Assembly: GCA_014240165.1 (NCBI GenBank)
Contig: JAAZXM010000015.1
Coordinates: 1-64,000 of the forward strand
Direction of reading: 5' to 3'
Source of the DNA: Myxococcales bacterium
GTDB lineage: Bacteria; Myxococcota_A; UBA9160; UBA4427
Length of the DNA: 64,000 nucleotides
The notes below the pieces were generated by a model. It saw only the letters and a program-made list of their open reading frames with translations, was not told the DNA's origin and did no database searches. Below, piece after piece: positions 26,533-37,645 of the stretch (positions are counted from its first letter, which is position 1; each line of letters begins with the position of its first letter). A program made the translations under genes and the position numbers.

Positions 26533-27317
26533 GCTACGGGGAATCCATCGCATTGAAGAGCCGGCGTGAGCTGGACCAGATGCGCGAGGTGGGTCAGCAT
26601 ACCGGCGAGATCCTGCTCACCCTGCGAGACAAGGCCCAGGCGGGCGTCACCACCGGCGAGCTGAATGAACTCGCTGAGGGCGAGCTGAAGCGCAGGGGCC
26701 TGAATTCACCCTTTCTCAACTACTCACCCGGGGGGCTTCCTCCCTACCCGGCGGTGATTTGTGCCTCGGTGAACGACGAAATTGTCCATGGAATTCCGGG
26801 GTCGCGCGAACTCAAGGAGGGTGACATACTCAGCCTCGATTTCGGGGTCGAGAGCCGGGGTTTTCACGGCGACTCGGCAGTCACGATCCCGGTGGGCCCG
26901 ATCTCCGAAGACGCTCAGAAATTGCTCGATACCACGTGTGATTCCCTCTACGAGGGGGTTCGCGAAATGGTTTCGGGCAATCGACTATCGGATATCGGCG
27001 CAGCCGTTCAAAAGCGGGCTGAATCCGAAGGTTTTTCGGTGGTCCGGCAATTCGTCGGTCACGGAATCGGTCGGCAGATGCACGAACCGCCCCAGGTTCC
27101 GAATTATGGATCGCCCGGGCGGGGCCAACGGCTCCAGTCCGGAATGGTCTTCGCGGTGGAGCCGATGGTGAACGTTGGGAGCGAGAGAGTGCGGATGCTC
27201 GAGGACGAATGGACGGCGGCGACAGTCGATGGAGAACTCTCGGCTCATTTCGAGCACACCATTGCGATCACCGACGCGGGTCCGGAAGTGCTGACGAAGG
27301 TAGAAGGGTCACACTGA
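26529..27317 (+). CDS. map: Methionine aminopeptidase type I
   Basis: [53 protein letters not shown] start. Confidence 0.97.
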   Translation: MSYGESIALKSRRELDQMREVGQHTGEILLTLRDKAQAGVTTGELNELAEGELKRRGLNSPFLNYSPGGLPPYPAVICASVNDEIVHGIPGSRELKEGDILSLDFGVESRGFHGDSAVTIPVGPISEDAQKLLDTTCDSLYEGVREMVSGNRLSDIGAAVQKRAESEGFSVVRQFVGHGIGRQMHEPPQVPNYGSPGRGQRLQSGMVFAVEPMVNVGSERVRMLEDEWTAATVDGELSAHFEHTIAITDAGPEVLTKVEGSH

Positions 27318-27354
27318 GCACTCCTCAAGGGTGCCCAGTAGAGGAAGCAGCAGA

Positions 27355-27468
27355 ATGAAGGTTCGATCATCGGTGCGAAAGATGTGTGATAAGTGCAGGA
27401 TCATTCGCAGACGAGGTGTGATTCGCGTGATCTGCGAAAATCCCAAGCACAAGCAGCGTCAGGGTTGA
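27355..27468 (+). CDS. rpmJ: 50S ribosomal protein L36 (zinc-binding type)
   Basis: Not in ORF track; [37 protein letters not shown] with C-x2-C...C...H. Confidence 0.95.
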   Translation: MKVRSSVRKMCDKCRIIRRRGVIRVICENPKHKQRQG

Positions 27469-27502
27469 GCCTGGCTCGCAGGAAATTTGAGAGGAGTACG
27501 GC

Positions 27503-27883
27503 ATGGCCCGAATAGCAGGCGTCGACCTGCCCCGGAATAAGCGAATCGAAATCTCGCTGACGTATATCTTTGGTGTCGGGCACACACTCGCCGGAAAGAT
27601 CTGCGAAACGGCCGGAGTCGACGGCGCTACCAAGACGGAGCAGTTGAGCGAGGCTGAAACCATCAAGCTTCGTGAAGTGATCGAGCGGAGCTACAAGGTC
27701 GAGGGCGATCTACGACGGGAATTGAGCCAGAACATCAAGGTCTTGATGGATATCGGATGTTATCGGGGGTTGCGGCATCGCCGAAATCTTCCCGTACGAG
27801 GTCAACGCACTCACACCAACGCCCGGACCCGGAAGGGCCCGGCCAAGAGCGTCGCGGGCAAGAAACTCGCGCCCAGGAAGTAG
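27503..27883 (+). CDS. rpsM: 30S ribosomal protein S13
   Basis: [26 protein letters not shown]...[26 protein letters not shown]. Confidence 0.98.
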   Translation: MARIAGVDLPRNKRIEISLTYIFGVGHTLAGKICETAGVDGATKTEQLSEAETIKLREVIERSYKVEGDLRRELSQNIKVLMDIGCYRGLRHRRNLPVRGQRTHTNARTRKGPAKSVAGKKLAPRK

Positions 27884-27895
27884 TGAAGCACACTC

Positions 27896-28285
27896 ATGGT
27901 AGCCAAGAAGACAGCTCGTAAGAAGAAGGTCAAGAAGAACATCCAGACGGGTGTTGCTCATATTCAGTCGACCTTCAATAACACGATCATCACCATCACC
28001 GATGTGGGCGGAAACGCTGTCGCCTGGGCGAGTGCTGGTCAGCAGGGATTCAAGGGATCACGAAAATCCACGCCCTATGCCGCACAGATGGCAGCTGAAG
28101 AGTGCGCCAAGAAGGCCCAAGAGCATGGGGTGCGAACCCTGGGCGTTGAGGTCAAGGGCCCGGGTGGCGGGCGTGAGTCCGCGCTTCGCGCGCTCCAAGC
28201 GGCGGGCATGAAAATTACGATGATCCGAGACGTTACTCCAATTCCGCATAATGGATGCCGCCCTCCCAAGCGGCGCCGAGTCTGA
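27896..28285 (+). CDS. rpsK: 30S ribosomal protein S11
   Basis: [50 protein letters not shown]. Confidence 0.98.
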   Translation: MVAKKTARKKKVKKNIQTGVAHIQSTFNNTIITITDVGGNAVAWASAGQQGFKGSRKSTPYAAQMAAEECAKKAQEHGVRTLGVEVKGPGGGRESALRALQAAGMKITMIRDVTPIPHNGCRPPKRRRV

Positions 28286-28295
28286 GAGGCAAGAG

Positions 28296-28922
28296 ATGGC
28301 ACGTTATCGAGGTTCGGTCTGTCGACTTTGTCGGCGTGAGGGCACCAAGCTCTTTCTCAAGGGCGATCGCTGCTTCAGCGAAAAGTGCGCCATTGAGCGA
28401 AGGGCGTATCCGCCCGGAGTGCATGGGCAAGGCCGGGTCCGTTTTTCGGACTACGGGGTTCAGCTTCGCGAGAAGCAGAAGGTCAAGCGAATGTATGGCC
28501 TTCTGGAAAAGCAATTCAGGCAGACATTCCACCGGGCGGCGGCCATGAAGGGGCGTTCGGGTGAGAATCTGCTGATTCTCCTGGAGCGAAGGCTGGACAA
28601 TGTCGTCTTTCGCATGGGCTATGCCACTTCGCGTGCCGAAGCGCGGCAACTGGTGAAGCACGGCCACTTCGAGATCAATGGAAGCACAGTGAAGACGCCG
28701 TCACTCCTGACCAAACCGGGGATGACGATCTCTCTCAGGGATCGATCGAAGAAGGTCGAGCGGGTCATTGGCGCGCTGGATGCACTTGAGGGTCGCAGCG
28801 TTCCGCAATGGCTAGAGATCGACAAGGACGAAAAAGTAGGCACGATCAAGCAATTGCCGGTGCGGGAGGATATTACCCTCCCGATCGATGAGCAGCTGAT
28901 CGTGGAAATGTACTCACGCTAA
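28296..28922 (+). CDS. rpsD: 30S ribosomal protein S4 (N-terminal zinc-type Cys motif)
   Basis: [41 protein letters not shown]; start set to ATG 28296. Confidence 0.97.
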   Translation: MARYRGSVCRLCRREGTKLFLKGDRCFSEKCAIERRAYPPGVHGQGRVRFSDYGVQLREKQKVKRMYGLLEKQFRQTFHRAAAMKGRSGENLLILLERRLDNVVFRMGYATSRAEARQLVKHGHFEINGSTVKTPSLLTKPGMTISLRDRSKKVERVIGALDALEGRSVPQWLEIDKDEKVGTIKQLPVREDITLPIDEQLIVEMYSR

Positions 28923-28939
28923 TCCCCCTGGCGGAGTCT

Positions 28940-28977
28940 GTGGCTATCGACAGCCGCATTCCCGAGGTCGGCTCGGG
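28940..28977 (+). promoter_or_regulatory. Two tandem hairpins between rpsD and rpoA
   Basis: GTGGCT-ATCGAC-AGCCGC (28940-28957, one GU) and CCCGAG-GTCGG-CTCGGG (28961-28977). Confidence 0.4.
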
Positions 28978-29043
28978 GTTCTCCGTGGGGAAGCCAAATT
29001 CCAAGATAGAGATATTTCTGGAAACGATTCAAGGGAGGTTCCG

Positions 29044-30072
29044 ATGCAGCAGGAACTGGTTGTAGCCAATTGGCGGACGTTGATTCGACCCCGTCGCCTG
29101 GATCTCGAAGAGGCGTCGCTCGGGGCGACTTATGGTCGCTTTTCATGCGAACCGCTGGAAAGAGGTTTCGGGACGACCCTGGGCAACGCCCTACGTCGAG
29201 TTCTTCTTTCGTCGCTTCAAGGCGCCGCGATCACCAACGTCCGGATGGCCGGGGTTCTTCACGAATTCTCGACCATCCCGGGTGTGATGGAAGATGTCAG
29301 TGAGATCATCCTGAACCTCAAGGAAGTCCGAATGCGTATGCATTCAGAGGGGCCGCGGACGATTCGGATCAAGAAGTCCGGACCGGGAACCGTGACCGGG
29401 GCAGATTTCGTGTCTGACGACCAGACAGTCGAGATCGTGAACCCCGAGCGGATGATCTGCACCCTCGGTTCGGACGCGGATTTCGACCTGGAGGCCACGG
29501 TCGAGAGCGGCAAGGGGTATGTCCTGGCCGACAAGAACAGGTCAGAGGAAATGCCCATCGGCACGATTCCCATCGACTCGGTCTTCTCGCCGGTCAAGCG
29601 CGTCAACTATCTCGTCACCCCGGCTCGTGTCGGCCGCGAGACGGACTTCGATCGTTTGAACCTCGAGGTCTGGACCGACGGTGCGGTGGAGCCGGTGGAT
29701 GCCGTGGCTTATGCGGCGAAGATCCTCAAGGAGCAGCTCACCATCTTCATCAATTTCGAAGAGCAGGACGAGGCGCTCCCGGCCCAGGCGGACGAGCCCG
29801 AACCCCTCAATCCGAATCTCTTCAAGTCGGTGGACGAGCTCGAACTCTCGGTTCGCTCGGCCAACTGTCTTCAGAATGCCAATATTCGATTCATTGGCGA
29901 GCTTGTGATGAAGACCGAGGGCGAGATGCTCAAGACCAAGAATTTTGGGCGGAAATCCCTGAACGAGATCAAGGATACGCTCTCATCCATGGGGCTGTCC
30001 CTGGGAATGACCATCGATAATCTTCCGGTTCGCGCAGAACTGGAAAAGATGCGCGAGCAACGCGAGGCTTGA
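29044..30072 (+). CDS. rpoA: DNA-directed RNA polymerase subunit alpha
   Basis: [29 protein letters not shown]; alpha-[25 protein letters not shown]. Confidence 0.98.
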   Translation: MQQELVVANWRTLIRPRRLDLEEASLGATYGRFSCEPLERGFGTTLGNALRRVLLSSLQGAAITNVRMAGVLHEFSTIPGVMEDVSEIILNLKEVRMRMHSEGPRTIRIKKSGPGTVTGADFVSDDQTVEIVNPERMICTLGSDADFDLEATVESGKGYVLADKNRSEEMPIGTIPIDSVFSPVKRVNYLVTPARVGRETDFDRLNLEVWTDGAVEPVDAVAYAAKILKEQLTIFINFEEQDEALPAQADEPEPLNPNLFKSVDELELSVRSANCLQNANIRFIGELVMKTEGEMLKTKNFGRKSLNEIKDTLSSMGLSLGMTIDNLPVRAELEKMREQREA

Positions 30073-30075
30073 TCA

Positions 30076-30450
30076 ATGAGGCACCGTAAATCAGGCAGAC
30101 GGCTGGGGCGGGATAGTTCGCATCGCAAGGCGCTATTCCGAAATATGGTCACGTCGCTGATGCAGCATGAGCGGATCCAGACGACGGATGCGAAGGCCAA
30201 GGAATTGCGCGGCATTGCCGACCGAATGATCACCCTGGGCAAGCGTGGCGATCTGCATGCGCGGCGCCAGGCGGCGGGTTTCCTGCGCGACCAGGCCGTG
30301 ACCTCCAAGGTCTTTGGCGAGTTGGCAGACCGCTACCGGGAGAGGCCGGGCGGCTATACCCGGGTCATCAAGGTCGGGCATCGAGTTGGAGATGCCGCGC
30401 CCGTTTCGATCGTTGAACTCGTCGACAGGGTCGAGGCAGACGACGAGTAG
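30076..30450 (+). CDS. rplQ: 50S ribosomal protein L17
   Basis: [56 protein letters not shown]. Confidence 0.98.
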   Translation: MRHRKSGRRLGRDSSHRKALFRNMVTSLMQHERIQTTDAKAKELRGIADRMITLGKRGDLHARRQAAGFLRDQAVTSKVFGELADRYRERPGGYTRVIKVGHRVGDAAPVSIVELVDRVEADDE

Positions 30451-30515
30451 GTCGAGCTTCGCCAGGCGCGGCCTTTCGGGCCACGACTGGCAAAGGTTCG
30501 CCTCCGAGGCTCACC

Positions 30516-31082
30516 GTGGTTGAAGACCAAGATCGTTCCTCCTCAGCTCCGCCTCGAGTCCCGGCCGTGGCCTGGCTGGTGGGCGGGGTGCTCGTGGGCA
30601 TTGCCGGGCTCTTGATCCTGATGTCCGAGCCCATCGAACCGCCGCTCTCCCGAGGTGATCGGGCGCCGTCCTTCGATTTGCCGAGCCTCGAAAGCGGCGA
30701 CAATGTCACCCTCGAAGAGCTGCGCGGGAAGGTGGTGCTGGTCAATTTCTGGGCGACCTGGTGCAAGCCCTGCGAGGAGGAGATGCCCGCCATGCAGAAC
30801 CTCCATACCGCGTTGGGGGAGGAGGGCTTTGCCCTGATCGCCATCGCTGTGGATCGGTCTCGGGATGATGTGGTGGCCTTCCAAGAACGCCTGGGAATCG
30901 GTTTCCCCATCGTGCTGGACCCGGATCAGAAAGCCGCAGGCGCGTACCAGACGACCGGATTCCCCGAATCGATCCTCGTGGACGCCGACGGGGTAATCGT
31001 CGAGCGGTATGTGGGACCTCGCGAGTGGGACCACCCGGACTACGTGGCAAGGATCCGGAGGCTGATGGCGGCGCGCGGTTGA
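30516..31082 (+). CDS. TlpA/ResA-like membrane-anchored thioredoxin-family protein
   Basis: N-terminal TM; VNFWATWCKPCEEEMPAMQ (CXXC) thioredoxin fold; GFPESILVD. Confidence 0.85.
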   Translation: MVEDQDRSSSAPPRVPAVAWLVGGVLVGIAGLLILMSEPIEPPLSRGDRAPSFDLPSLESGDNVTLEELRGKVVLVNFWATWCKPCEEEMPAMQNLHTALGEEGFALIAIAVDRSRDDVVAFQERLGIGFPIVLDPDQKAAGAYQTTGFPESILVDADGVIVERYVGPREWDHPDYVARIRRLMAARG

Positions 31083-31151
31083 GGGCCCCCGGAAGGCCGT
31101 CGGATCGGATTCGGGCGCAAATTCAACCAATTCCGGGTAGTATCCCGCCCC

Positions 31152-31472
31152 ATGACCGTCGTCCACAAGGGGGGGGGGCTGCGGGCACTGAAGGCCCAAT
31201 GGCTGGTGCCGACGATTCTCGTGGCCGGCCTGGGCTTCAGCCTGGCCGACCGCGAATCGGGGCCTCTTGCCTGGTACGAGATTCGCGGAAAGCTGAGCAT
31301 TTCCCAGGACCGAATCGCGACGCTGAGAGACAAAGTGGAGGCACTACAGGCCGAGATCGGTGCGTTGGAGGCCGACCCCTTCGCGTTGGAGCGGGCGATT
31401 CGAGAGGAATTGGAGTTGGCGCGGCCCGGAGAGGTCGTGGTGCGATTCAAGCGTTCCTCCGCCGTCCCCTGA
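31152..31472 (+). CDS. Septum formation initiator family (FtsB/DivIC-like)
   Basis: Short N-terminal TM plus coiled coil ending ALERAIREELELARPGEVVVRF. Confidence 0.75.
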   Translation: MTVVHKGGGLRALKAQWLVPTILVAGLGFSLADRESGPLAWYEIRGKLSISQDRIATLRDKVEALQAEIGALEADPFALERAIREELELARPGEVVVRFKRSSAVP

Positions 31473-31505
31473 AGGAAAAAGGCCCCGCCTCTAGCCGGCT
31501 CGGCC

Positions 31506-33251
31506 ATGGATCGAGTGATGAAGGAAGACCTGGTCAAAGAAATAGGGCGTGTGCTGGCGGGCCTGCTCGAGGAAAGGGGAGATCAGGGCGAAATGCCCGA
31601 GATCGTCCTCGAAGTTCCCCGTCAGCCGGAGCACGGCGATTTCGCGTGCAGCTTCGCCATGGCCCTCGCCAAGCGGCTTCGCCAGCCTCCGCGTGCCATC
31701 GCCGAGGAGATCGTCGAGCGATTGGGTGACGCCGGGGGCCTGCTGGTGGACGCCGAGGTCGCGGGGCCGGGCTTTATCAATATGCGCCTGGCCCCGGCGG
31801 CGTGGCAGGGATTGGTTCCGACGATCCTGGCCGCGGGCTCGGAGTTCGGAAGCAGCTCGACCGGGACGGGTCAGAAACTCCAGGTGGAGCATGTCTCGGC
31901 GAATCCCACCGGTCCCCTGAGCACGGGGCACGGAAGGCAGGGGATACTCGGAGATTGTCTCGCCCGCCTGCTCGAGAAAGTGGGCTTCGAGGTGACCCGG
32001 GAGTACTACTTCAACGACGGGGGCCGCCAGATGCGCGTGCTCGGCGATTCGGTGAAGGCCCGCTACCTGGAGGAGTTGGGTCAGGCGGCGCCTCCCCCGG
32101 CCCAGGCATTGGAAGATCCCGAAAAGGCGTGGGTGAGCGAGGTGGATGGCCTCCCGGTGGCTTTCCCTGCCGATGGCTACCAGGGGGAATATATCCGCGA
32201 CATCGCGCGAGCACTTCTCGAGAGCCACGGGGAAGCGCTGGTGGATGAGCCCGGCGATGGTCTTTTCAGGGATTTTGCCCAGAAGGAGATCTTCAAGGAT
32301 ATCGACGCGACCCTCGCCTCCATAGGCATCCGCTTCGACGTTCATTTCAACGAGAAGTCGCTCTACGACGACGGCAAGGTCGAAGAAGCCGTGGCGGATC
32401 TGCGCGAGCGCGGCCTGATCAATGAGTCCGAAGGCGCGGTCTGGTTCACGGCGACGAATCTCGGTCTCGACCGAGACCGGGTGGTGATCAAGAGCAGCGG
32501 CGAGCCCACCTATCTGCTGCCGGATATCGCCTATCACCGGGAGAAGTATCGAAGGGGCTTCGATCGCATGATCGATGTTCAAGGAGCCGATCACATCGAG
32601 CAATTTCCCTTCGTGCGCCGCGCGGTGGGGGCGCTCGGCTTCGACGAGGATCGACTGGAATTGGTGATGCATCAATTCGTCACCATCACGAGCGGAGGCG
32701 AAAGGGTCAAGCAATCCACTCGGCGGGCGACCTTTGTCACCGTCGATGAGTTGGTGGAGGAGGTCGGCTCGGATGTCTTTCGCTTCTTCATGATCGAGCG
32801 AAAGCCGGAGGGTCACCTGGACTTCGATCTGGATCTGGCCAAGGACAAGAACTGGCGCAAGAACCCCGCCTACTATGTTCAGTACGCCCATGCCCGTTCT
32901 TACGGGATCGAGCGAAGAGCCGAGGAAGAGGGCGTGCCCATGCCCTCAGGTGAATCCCTGGATCCCAGCCGGCTCGAGTTGCCCGAAGAGATCGAGCTTT
33001 TGCGCAAGCTCGGGGCGTTTCCGGGCATGGTCGAGCGCGCGGCCCAGATGCGCGAGCCCCATCATGTGGCCTACTACCTGCGGGATCTGGCTGGCCTGTG
33101 GAACCCCTATCTCCAGGATGGCACCCGGCATCGCGTGATCTCCGAGGATGAGGCCCTGACCGCGGCGCGGCTCGGGCTGGTGCTGGCGGTGCGCTGTGTT
33201 CTGGCCGAGGGGCTCGGCCTGCTGGGCCTGTCGGCTCCGGAGCGAATGTGA
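31506..33251 (+). CDS. argS: Arginyl-tRNA synthetase
   Basis: EHVSANPTGPLSTGHGRQGILGDCLARLLEKVGFEVTREYYFNDGG. Confidence 0.97.
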   Translation: MDRVMKEDLVKEIGRVLAGLLEERGDQGEMPEIVLEVPRQPEHGDFACSFAMALAKRLRQPPRAIAEEIVERLGDAGGLLVDAEVAGPGFINMRLAPAAWQGLVPTILAAGSEFGSSSTGTGQKLQVEHVSANPTGPLSTGHGRQGILGDCLARLLEKVGFEVTREYYFNDGGRQMRVLGDSVKARYLEELGQAAPPPAQALEDPEKAWVSEVDGLPVAFPADGYQGEYIRDIARALLESHGEALVDEPGDGLFRDFAQKEIFKDIDATLASIGIRFDVHFNEKSLYDDGKVEEAVADLRERGLINESEGAVWFTATNLGLDRDRVVIKSSGEPTYLLPDIAYHREKYRRGFDRMIDVQGADHIEQFPFVRRAVGALGFDEDRLELVMHQFVTITSGGERVKQSTRRATFVTVDELVEEVGSDVFRFFMIERKPEGHLDFDLDLAKDKNWRKNPAYYVQYAHARSYGIERRAEEEGVPMPSGESLDPSRLELPEEIELLRKLGAFPGMVERAAQMREPHHVAYYLRDLAGLWNPYLQDGTRHRVISEDEALTAARLGLVLAVRCVLAEGLGLLGLSAPERM

Positions 33252-33772
33252 TGGCGGCGCGGTCCTCGGCACGAAAAAGAGGTTGGGGGCTGGGCTGGTT
33301 GGCGACGCTGCTGGCCCTGCTCTTGATGGTTTTTGGGGGTTTCGGCGTGGGGCTCGTGGTGGGCTTCGTTCTGGAGGAGCCGACCCTGGTCGCGGGCCAT
33401 ATCGTTGGGCGCACCACCGAGATCGATTGGGGCCTGGAAGACGCCCGGGCGAGCACATCCGGAGCCGACGAAGCCGGGGCTCTGGCCCCTGTGGGCGCCG
33501 GGCCCTCTCCCGCTTTCCTGCGCGCGCAGGAGGAAGCCCTGCGCTTCTCGATCCAAGTCGGCGCTTTCGGTAATCCGGCCCGAGCCAGCGATCTGGCCGA
33601 GCAGTTGGGGTCGGCCGGCTATCCCGTACACATCCTGGAACCCGACGACGACGATCGCTGGCGGGTGCGGGTCGGGCCCATCGATAGCCGGGACGAAGCC
33701 GATACCTTGGCGCTTCGACTGAAGCGGGAGGATCGGCTTCCCACTTGGGTTCTTTCCGAGCCCCGGGATTAG
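33251..33772 (+). CDS. SPOR-domain membrane protein
   Basis: N-terminal TM and C-terminal SPOR-like FSIQVGAFGNPARASDLAEQLGSAGYPVHI...WRVRVGPIDSRDEAD; follows argS. Confidence 0.8.
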   Translation: MAARSSARKRGWGLGWLATLLALLLMVFGGFGVGLVVGFVLEEPTLVAGHIVGRTTEIDWGLEDARASTSGADEAGALAPVGAGPSPAFLRAQEEALRFSIQVGAFGNPARASDLAEQLGSAGYPVHILEPDDDDRWRVRVGPIDSRDEADTLALRLKREDRLPTWVLSEPRD

Positions 33773-33834
33773 GCTTGCGGGCACTGGGTCCGATAGACGC
33801 GGCCCGGTCCGCGTGAATCCGTTGAGGAGAGGCC

Positions 33835-34815
33835 GTGCGTTGGCTGATTACGGGAAGTGGAGGGCAATTGGGCCGGAGCCTGGTGGACGCGTTGGAAGCG
33901 CGCCAAGGGGAAACCGTGGCCGCTGCCTTCGATCATTCCCATTGCGATATCGCCGAGCCCGGCAGCCTGGCTCGTCTGCTCGAAGCGGGGAGCGCTGGCG
34001 AGCCCGATATTCTGGTAAACGCCGCCGCCTATACCGCGGTGGACCGCTGCGAGAGCGAGACCGAACTGGCCTGGCGGGTGAACGCCGAGGCGCCGGGCTG
34101 GTTGGCGGAGGATTGCCGGGCGGCGGGCCTCGACTACGTCCATGTTTCCACGGATTACGTCTTCAGTGGAGCCGCGGATGAGCCCTATCCCGAGACCGCT
34201 CCCGTGGAGCCTCGAACCGCCTACGGGCGCAGCAAGGCGGAGGGAGAGGTGCGCGTGCTAAAGACCCTCCCCGGGGCATTAATCGTTCGCACCAGTTGGG
34301 TGTTCGGTCCGGGCAAGAATTTCGTTGGCGCGATTCTGAGGCAGGCCCAGCGCCGGGCGCAGGGGCTCGAGTCCGGCCCGCTGCGGGTGGTTTCGGACCA
34401 GCAGGGATCGCCCACCTACTCGGCGGACCTGGCCGAGGCCATTTTGGACCTGGCCGGGCTTGCCTTTGGGGCCGGATCGGCCGATGGGGGAGGGCGGCCC
34501 TCGGCTTCGGGCGCTGCCGGCGAGAGCGAGGAGAATAGGGGCGATATGAGCGGCGTATTTCATCTGGCGGGCGGGGGGGTGGCCACCTGGTTCGAGTTCG
34601 CTCGGGCGATTCTCGATCTTTCCGGCCACGGCGATCTGGATCTCGAGCCACTCGCTACCCCGGACCTCGACCTGCCCGCCGAGCGTCCGCTCTGGTCCGT
34701 GCTCGGCTGTGAGCGGGCCCGGGCGCTGGGCATCGGGCTGCGGCCCTGGCGCGAAGCCCTGGCGGCCTACCTGGTTTCCGATGCGGGCATGGCGCTCCAG
34801 GAGGGGGCGATATGA
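33835..34815 (+). CDS. rfbD: dTDP-4-dehydrorhamnose reductase (RmlD)
   Basis: [63 protein letters not shown]. Confidence 0.88.
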   Translation: MRWLITGSGGQLGRSLVDALEARQGETVAAAFDHSHCDIAEPGSLARLLEAGSAGEPDILVNAAAYTAVDRCESETELAWRVNAEAPGWLAEDCRAAGLDYVHVSTDYVFSGAADEPYPETAPVEPRTAYGRSKAEGEVRVLKTLPGALIVRTSWVFGPGKNFVGAILRQAQRRAQGLESGPLRVVSDQQGSPTYSADLAEAILDLAGLAFGAGSADGGGRPSASGAAGESEENRGDMSGVFHLAGGGVATWFEFARAILDLSGHGDLDLEPLATPDLDLPAERPLWSVLGCERARALGIGLRPWREALAAYLVSDAGMALQEGAI

Positions 34816-36620
34816 GCCGCGTGCCCATCGAGCGAATCCGAAATTTCTGCATCGTGGCCCACATCGACCACGGCAAGAGCACCATCGCCGATCGCCTCCT
34901 CGAGGCGACGGGCGCGCTTTCCGAGCGGGACCAGCAGGATCAATTTCTCGACAATATGGAACTCGAACGCGAGCGCGGTATCACGATCAAGGCCCAGACA
35001 GTCCGCTTGAGTTTCGTGGCCGAGGACGGAGAGACCTATATTTTGAACCTCATCGACACCCCGGGTCACGTCGACTTCTCCTACGAGGTCTCCCGCGCGC
35101 TTTCCGCCTGCGAGGGGGCCTTGTTGGTGGTGGATGCCGCCCAGGGGATTGAGGCCCAAACCCTCGCCAATGCCTACCTGGCGGTGGACGCCAATCTCGA
35201 ACTGATTCCCGTCGTCAACAAGATCGACCTCCCCTCGGCGGATCCCGACGCCGTCGCCCAGGAGATCGAGGACGTGGTGGGCCTGGATGCCGCCGATGTT
35301 CTGGCAGTTTCCGCCAAGCAGGGAACCGGGATCGGCGAACTCCTGCAGGCGGTGGTCGACCGAATTCCCCCGCCGGTGGGCGATCTCGAAGCGCCCACCC
35401 GGGCATTGGTCTTCGACTCCTGGTTCGACCCCTACGTGGGTGTGGTCATGCTGGTCCGGGTGGTGGATGGCAAGCTGAATCGCCGCGACACCATCCGGCT
35501 GATGATTTCTGGGGGGGAGCACGGCATCAGCCAGCTTTCGGTGATCGACCCCTCGCCCCGCAAGGTGGATGACTTGGGGGTGGGAGAGGTCGGCATGGTG
35601 GTGGCGGGTATCAAGACCCTCTCCGATGTGCGGATCGGCGACACCATCACCCTGAGTTCCAACGCCGCTGCAGAACCCTTGGAGGGTTTCCAGGAAGTGA
35701 AATCCATGGTCTTCGCCGGGCTCTATCCGGTGGACGCTGAGGATTACGAGGATCTCAAGGCGGCGCTGGAGAAATTGCGCCTCAACGATTCCTCCTTCGC
35801 GTACGAGCCCGAGACCAGTGCGGCCCTGGGTTTCGGATTTCGCTGCGGATTCCTCGGTTTTCTGCACGGCGAGATCATCCAGGAGCGCCTCGAAAGAGAG
35901 TACAGCCTGAACCTCATCACCACGGCGCCCACTGTGCGCTATCGGGTGGTTCCCAAAACCGGCGAGAGTTTCGAAATCGAGAGCCCCGCGGCGCTTCCCG
36001 AGTCGAGCGATATCAATCGCATCGAGGAACCCGTCATCCATGCCAATATCCACGTTCCGTCGGATTACCTCGGCCCGGTGATCGGCCTTTGCCAGGAGCG
36101 CAGGGGCAGCCAGAAGGATATGCAGGTCCATGGCTCCCGAGTGCAGATTCGCTACGAACTGCCCCTCGCCGAGGTCGTGACGGATTTTCACGACAAACTC
36201 AAGAGCGCAACCCGGGGTTATGGGTCCTTCGACTACGAGTTGGTGGGCTTTGCCCCGGCGGACCTGGCCAAACTGGATGTCCTGGTCAACGGCGATTCCG
36301 TAGATGCGCTATCGCTGATCGTCCATCGGGATGCGGCCCACGCTCGGGGCTCGGAACTCGCCCGAAAGCTGAAGGAATTTATCCCCCGCCAGCAATTCCC
36401 CGTGGCTATCCAGGCCGCAGTGGGAAGCAAGGTGATCGCGCGAACGACCGTCCGGGCCCTGCGAAAGAACGTTCTGGCCAAGTGCTACGGTGGGGATATT
36501 TCGCGTAAGCGAAAATTGCTGGAGAAGCAGAAGGCGGGCAAGAAACGAATGAAGATGGTCGGATCGGTGGAAATTCCCCAGGAAGCCTTTCTCGCCGCAT
36601 TGAAGTTGGGAGATGAATGA
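34812..36620 (+). CDS. lepA: Elongation factor 4 (LepA)
   Basis: [28 protein letters not shown]...; LepA C-terminal domain [25 protein letters not shown]. Confidence 0.98.
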   Translation: MSRVPIERIRNFCIVAHIDHGKSTIADRLLEATGALSERDQQDQFLDNMELERERGITIKAQTVRLSFVAEDGETYILNLIDTPGHVDFSYEVSRALSACEGALLVVDAAQGIEAQTLANAYLAVDANLELIPVVNKIDLPSADPDAVAQEIEDVVGLDAADVLAVSAKQGTGIGELLQAVVDRIPPPVGDLEAPTRALVFDSWFDPYVGVVMLVRVVDGKLNRRDTIRLMISGGEHGISQLSVIDPSPRKVDDLGVGEVGMVVAGIKTLSDVRIGDTITLSSNAAAEPLEGFQEVKSMVFAGLYPVDAEDYEDLKAALEKLRLNDSSFAYEPETSAALGFGFRCGFLGFLHGEIIQERLEREYSLNLITTAPTVRYRVVPKTGESFEIESPAALPESSDINRIEEPVIHANIHVPSDYLGPVIGLCQERRGSQKDMQVHGSRVQIRYELPLAEVVTDFHDKLKSATRGYGSFDYELVGFAPADLAKLDVLVNGDSVDALSLIVHRDAAHARGSELARKLKEFIPRQQFPVAIQAAVGSKVIARTTVRALRKNVLAKCYGGDISRKRKLLEKQKAGKKRMKMVGSVEIPQEAFLAALKLGDE

Positions 36621-37507
36621 CTTCCACCCCGGATGGTGATCAGGCCAATCAGGGCCCCGACGGGGGAGACTCCGCCTCCGATCCCGGAGGCGAGGAGACG
36701 CCCGGGCGAAGCCGTCTGGCCGCGGTCTGGGAGCAGGTGAGTACCCTGCTGGTCGCGGTCGTCATTGCCCTGGCGATTCGTACGTTCATCGTCGAGCCCT
36801 TTCGTATTCCCTCGGGCTCCATGTTCCCGACCCTGCTGATCGGGGATCACCTTTTCGTCAACAAGCTGACCTACGGGCCGCGGATTCCCTTCACGGATAT
36901 TCGCCTTCCCGGCTTTCGTGCGCCCGAGCGCGGCGACGTCGTGGTCTTTGAGGTCGCTCGGAACAACGGAAGCGAGGGCGAGTTGCGAACGGAGATCGTC
37001 CCGGCCGACCTCTATCCCGATCTGCCCACGGATGATTTCGTCAAGCGCCTGGTGGGTCTGCCCGGGGATCGCATCACCATTCGCAACGGCCGGGTGAGCG
37101 TCAACGGCGTTCCGGCGGAACAGATCAGCACGGGGAGAGTTTTCGAGGACAATCGCGGACTCACCTTGGCCGTGCGCGACGAGGTGCTCGAGGAGTGCGT
37201 CCACGAGGTGCTCGACGATCCGATCCTGAGCAATCCCTACGGGCGAAATCGCGAATATGTGGTGCCCGAAGGCCGCTATTTCATGATGGGCGACAACCGG
37301 GACCACTCCAACGACAGCCGAAATTGGGGAACGGTGCGCCTGGACGAGATGAAGGGCCCGACCTTCCTCCTCTACTGGTCGTGGAATATCAACGGCAACG
37401 CGCTGCAATTCTTCAACCCGGTCAACTGGTGGCAGGCCGAGAAGCGCTGGGACCGGGTTTTCAGCCGGGTTCGCTGCGAGACCCGGGAGGAGGCTGGGTT
37501 TCTCTGA
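36617..37507 (+). CDS. lepB: Signal peptidase I
   Basis: [57 protein letters not shown]. Confidence 0.96.
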   Translation: MTSTPDGDQANQGPDGGDSASDPGGEETPGRSRLAAVWEQVSTLLVAVVIALAIRTFIVEPFRIPSGSMFPTLLIGDHLFVNKLTYGPRIPFTDIRLPGFRAPERGDVVVFEVARNNGSEGELRTEIVPADLYPDLPTDDFVKRLVGLPGDRITIRNGRVSVNGVPAEQISTGRVFEDNRGLTLAVRDEVLEECVHEVLDDPILSNPYGRNREYVVPEGRYFMMGDNRDHSNDSRNWGTVRLDEMKGPTFLLYWSWNINGNALQFFNPVNWWQAEKRWDRVFSRVRCETREEAGFL

Positions 37508-37559
37508 GAGGCCGGAACAAGGCCCCCAGAAGATTCCCTGCCCAGGGCGCTCGGACCGA

Positions 37560-37587
37560 TTGACGCCAGCGCGGCAGAGGTTAGAAT
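37560..37587 (+). promoter_or_regulatory. Sigma70-like promoter of the pyr operon
   Basis: TTGACG-N16-TAGAAT between lepB and pyrR. Confidence 0.6.
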
Positions 37588-37605
37588 CCCGCGACTTGAA
37601 CGGCC

Positions 37606-37638
37606 CCTTTTAAGTCCGTCCCGAGAGACGGTCAAAGG
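37606..37638 (+). promoter_or_regulatory. PyrR-binding RNA element overlapping the pyrR ribosome-binding site
   Basis: CCTTTTAAGTCCGTCCCGAGAGACGGTCAAAGG: upper stem CCGTC/GACGG with CCGAGA loop, lower CCTTT/AAAGG, conserved UCC..GAGAG core; AAAGG also serves as SD 7 nt before the TTG start of pyrR. Confidence 0.75.
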
Positions 37639-37645
37639 CGCAACG

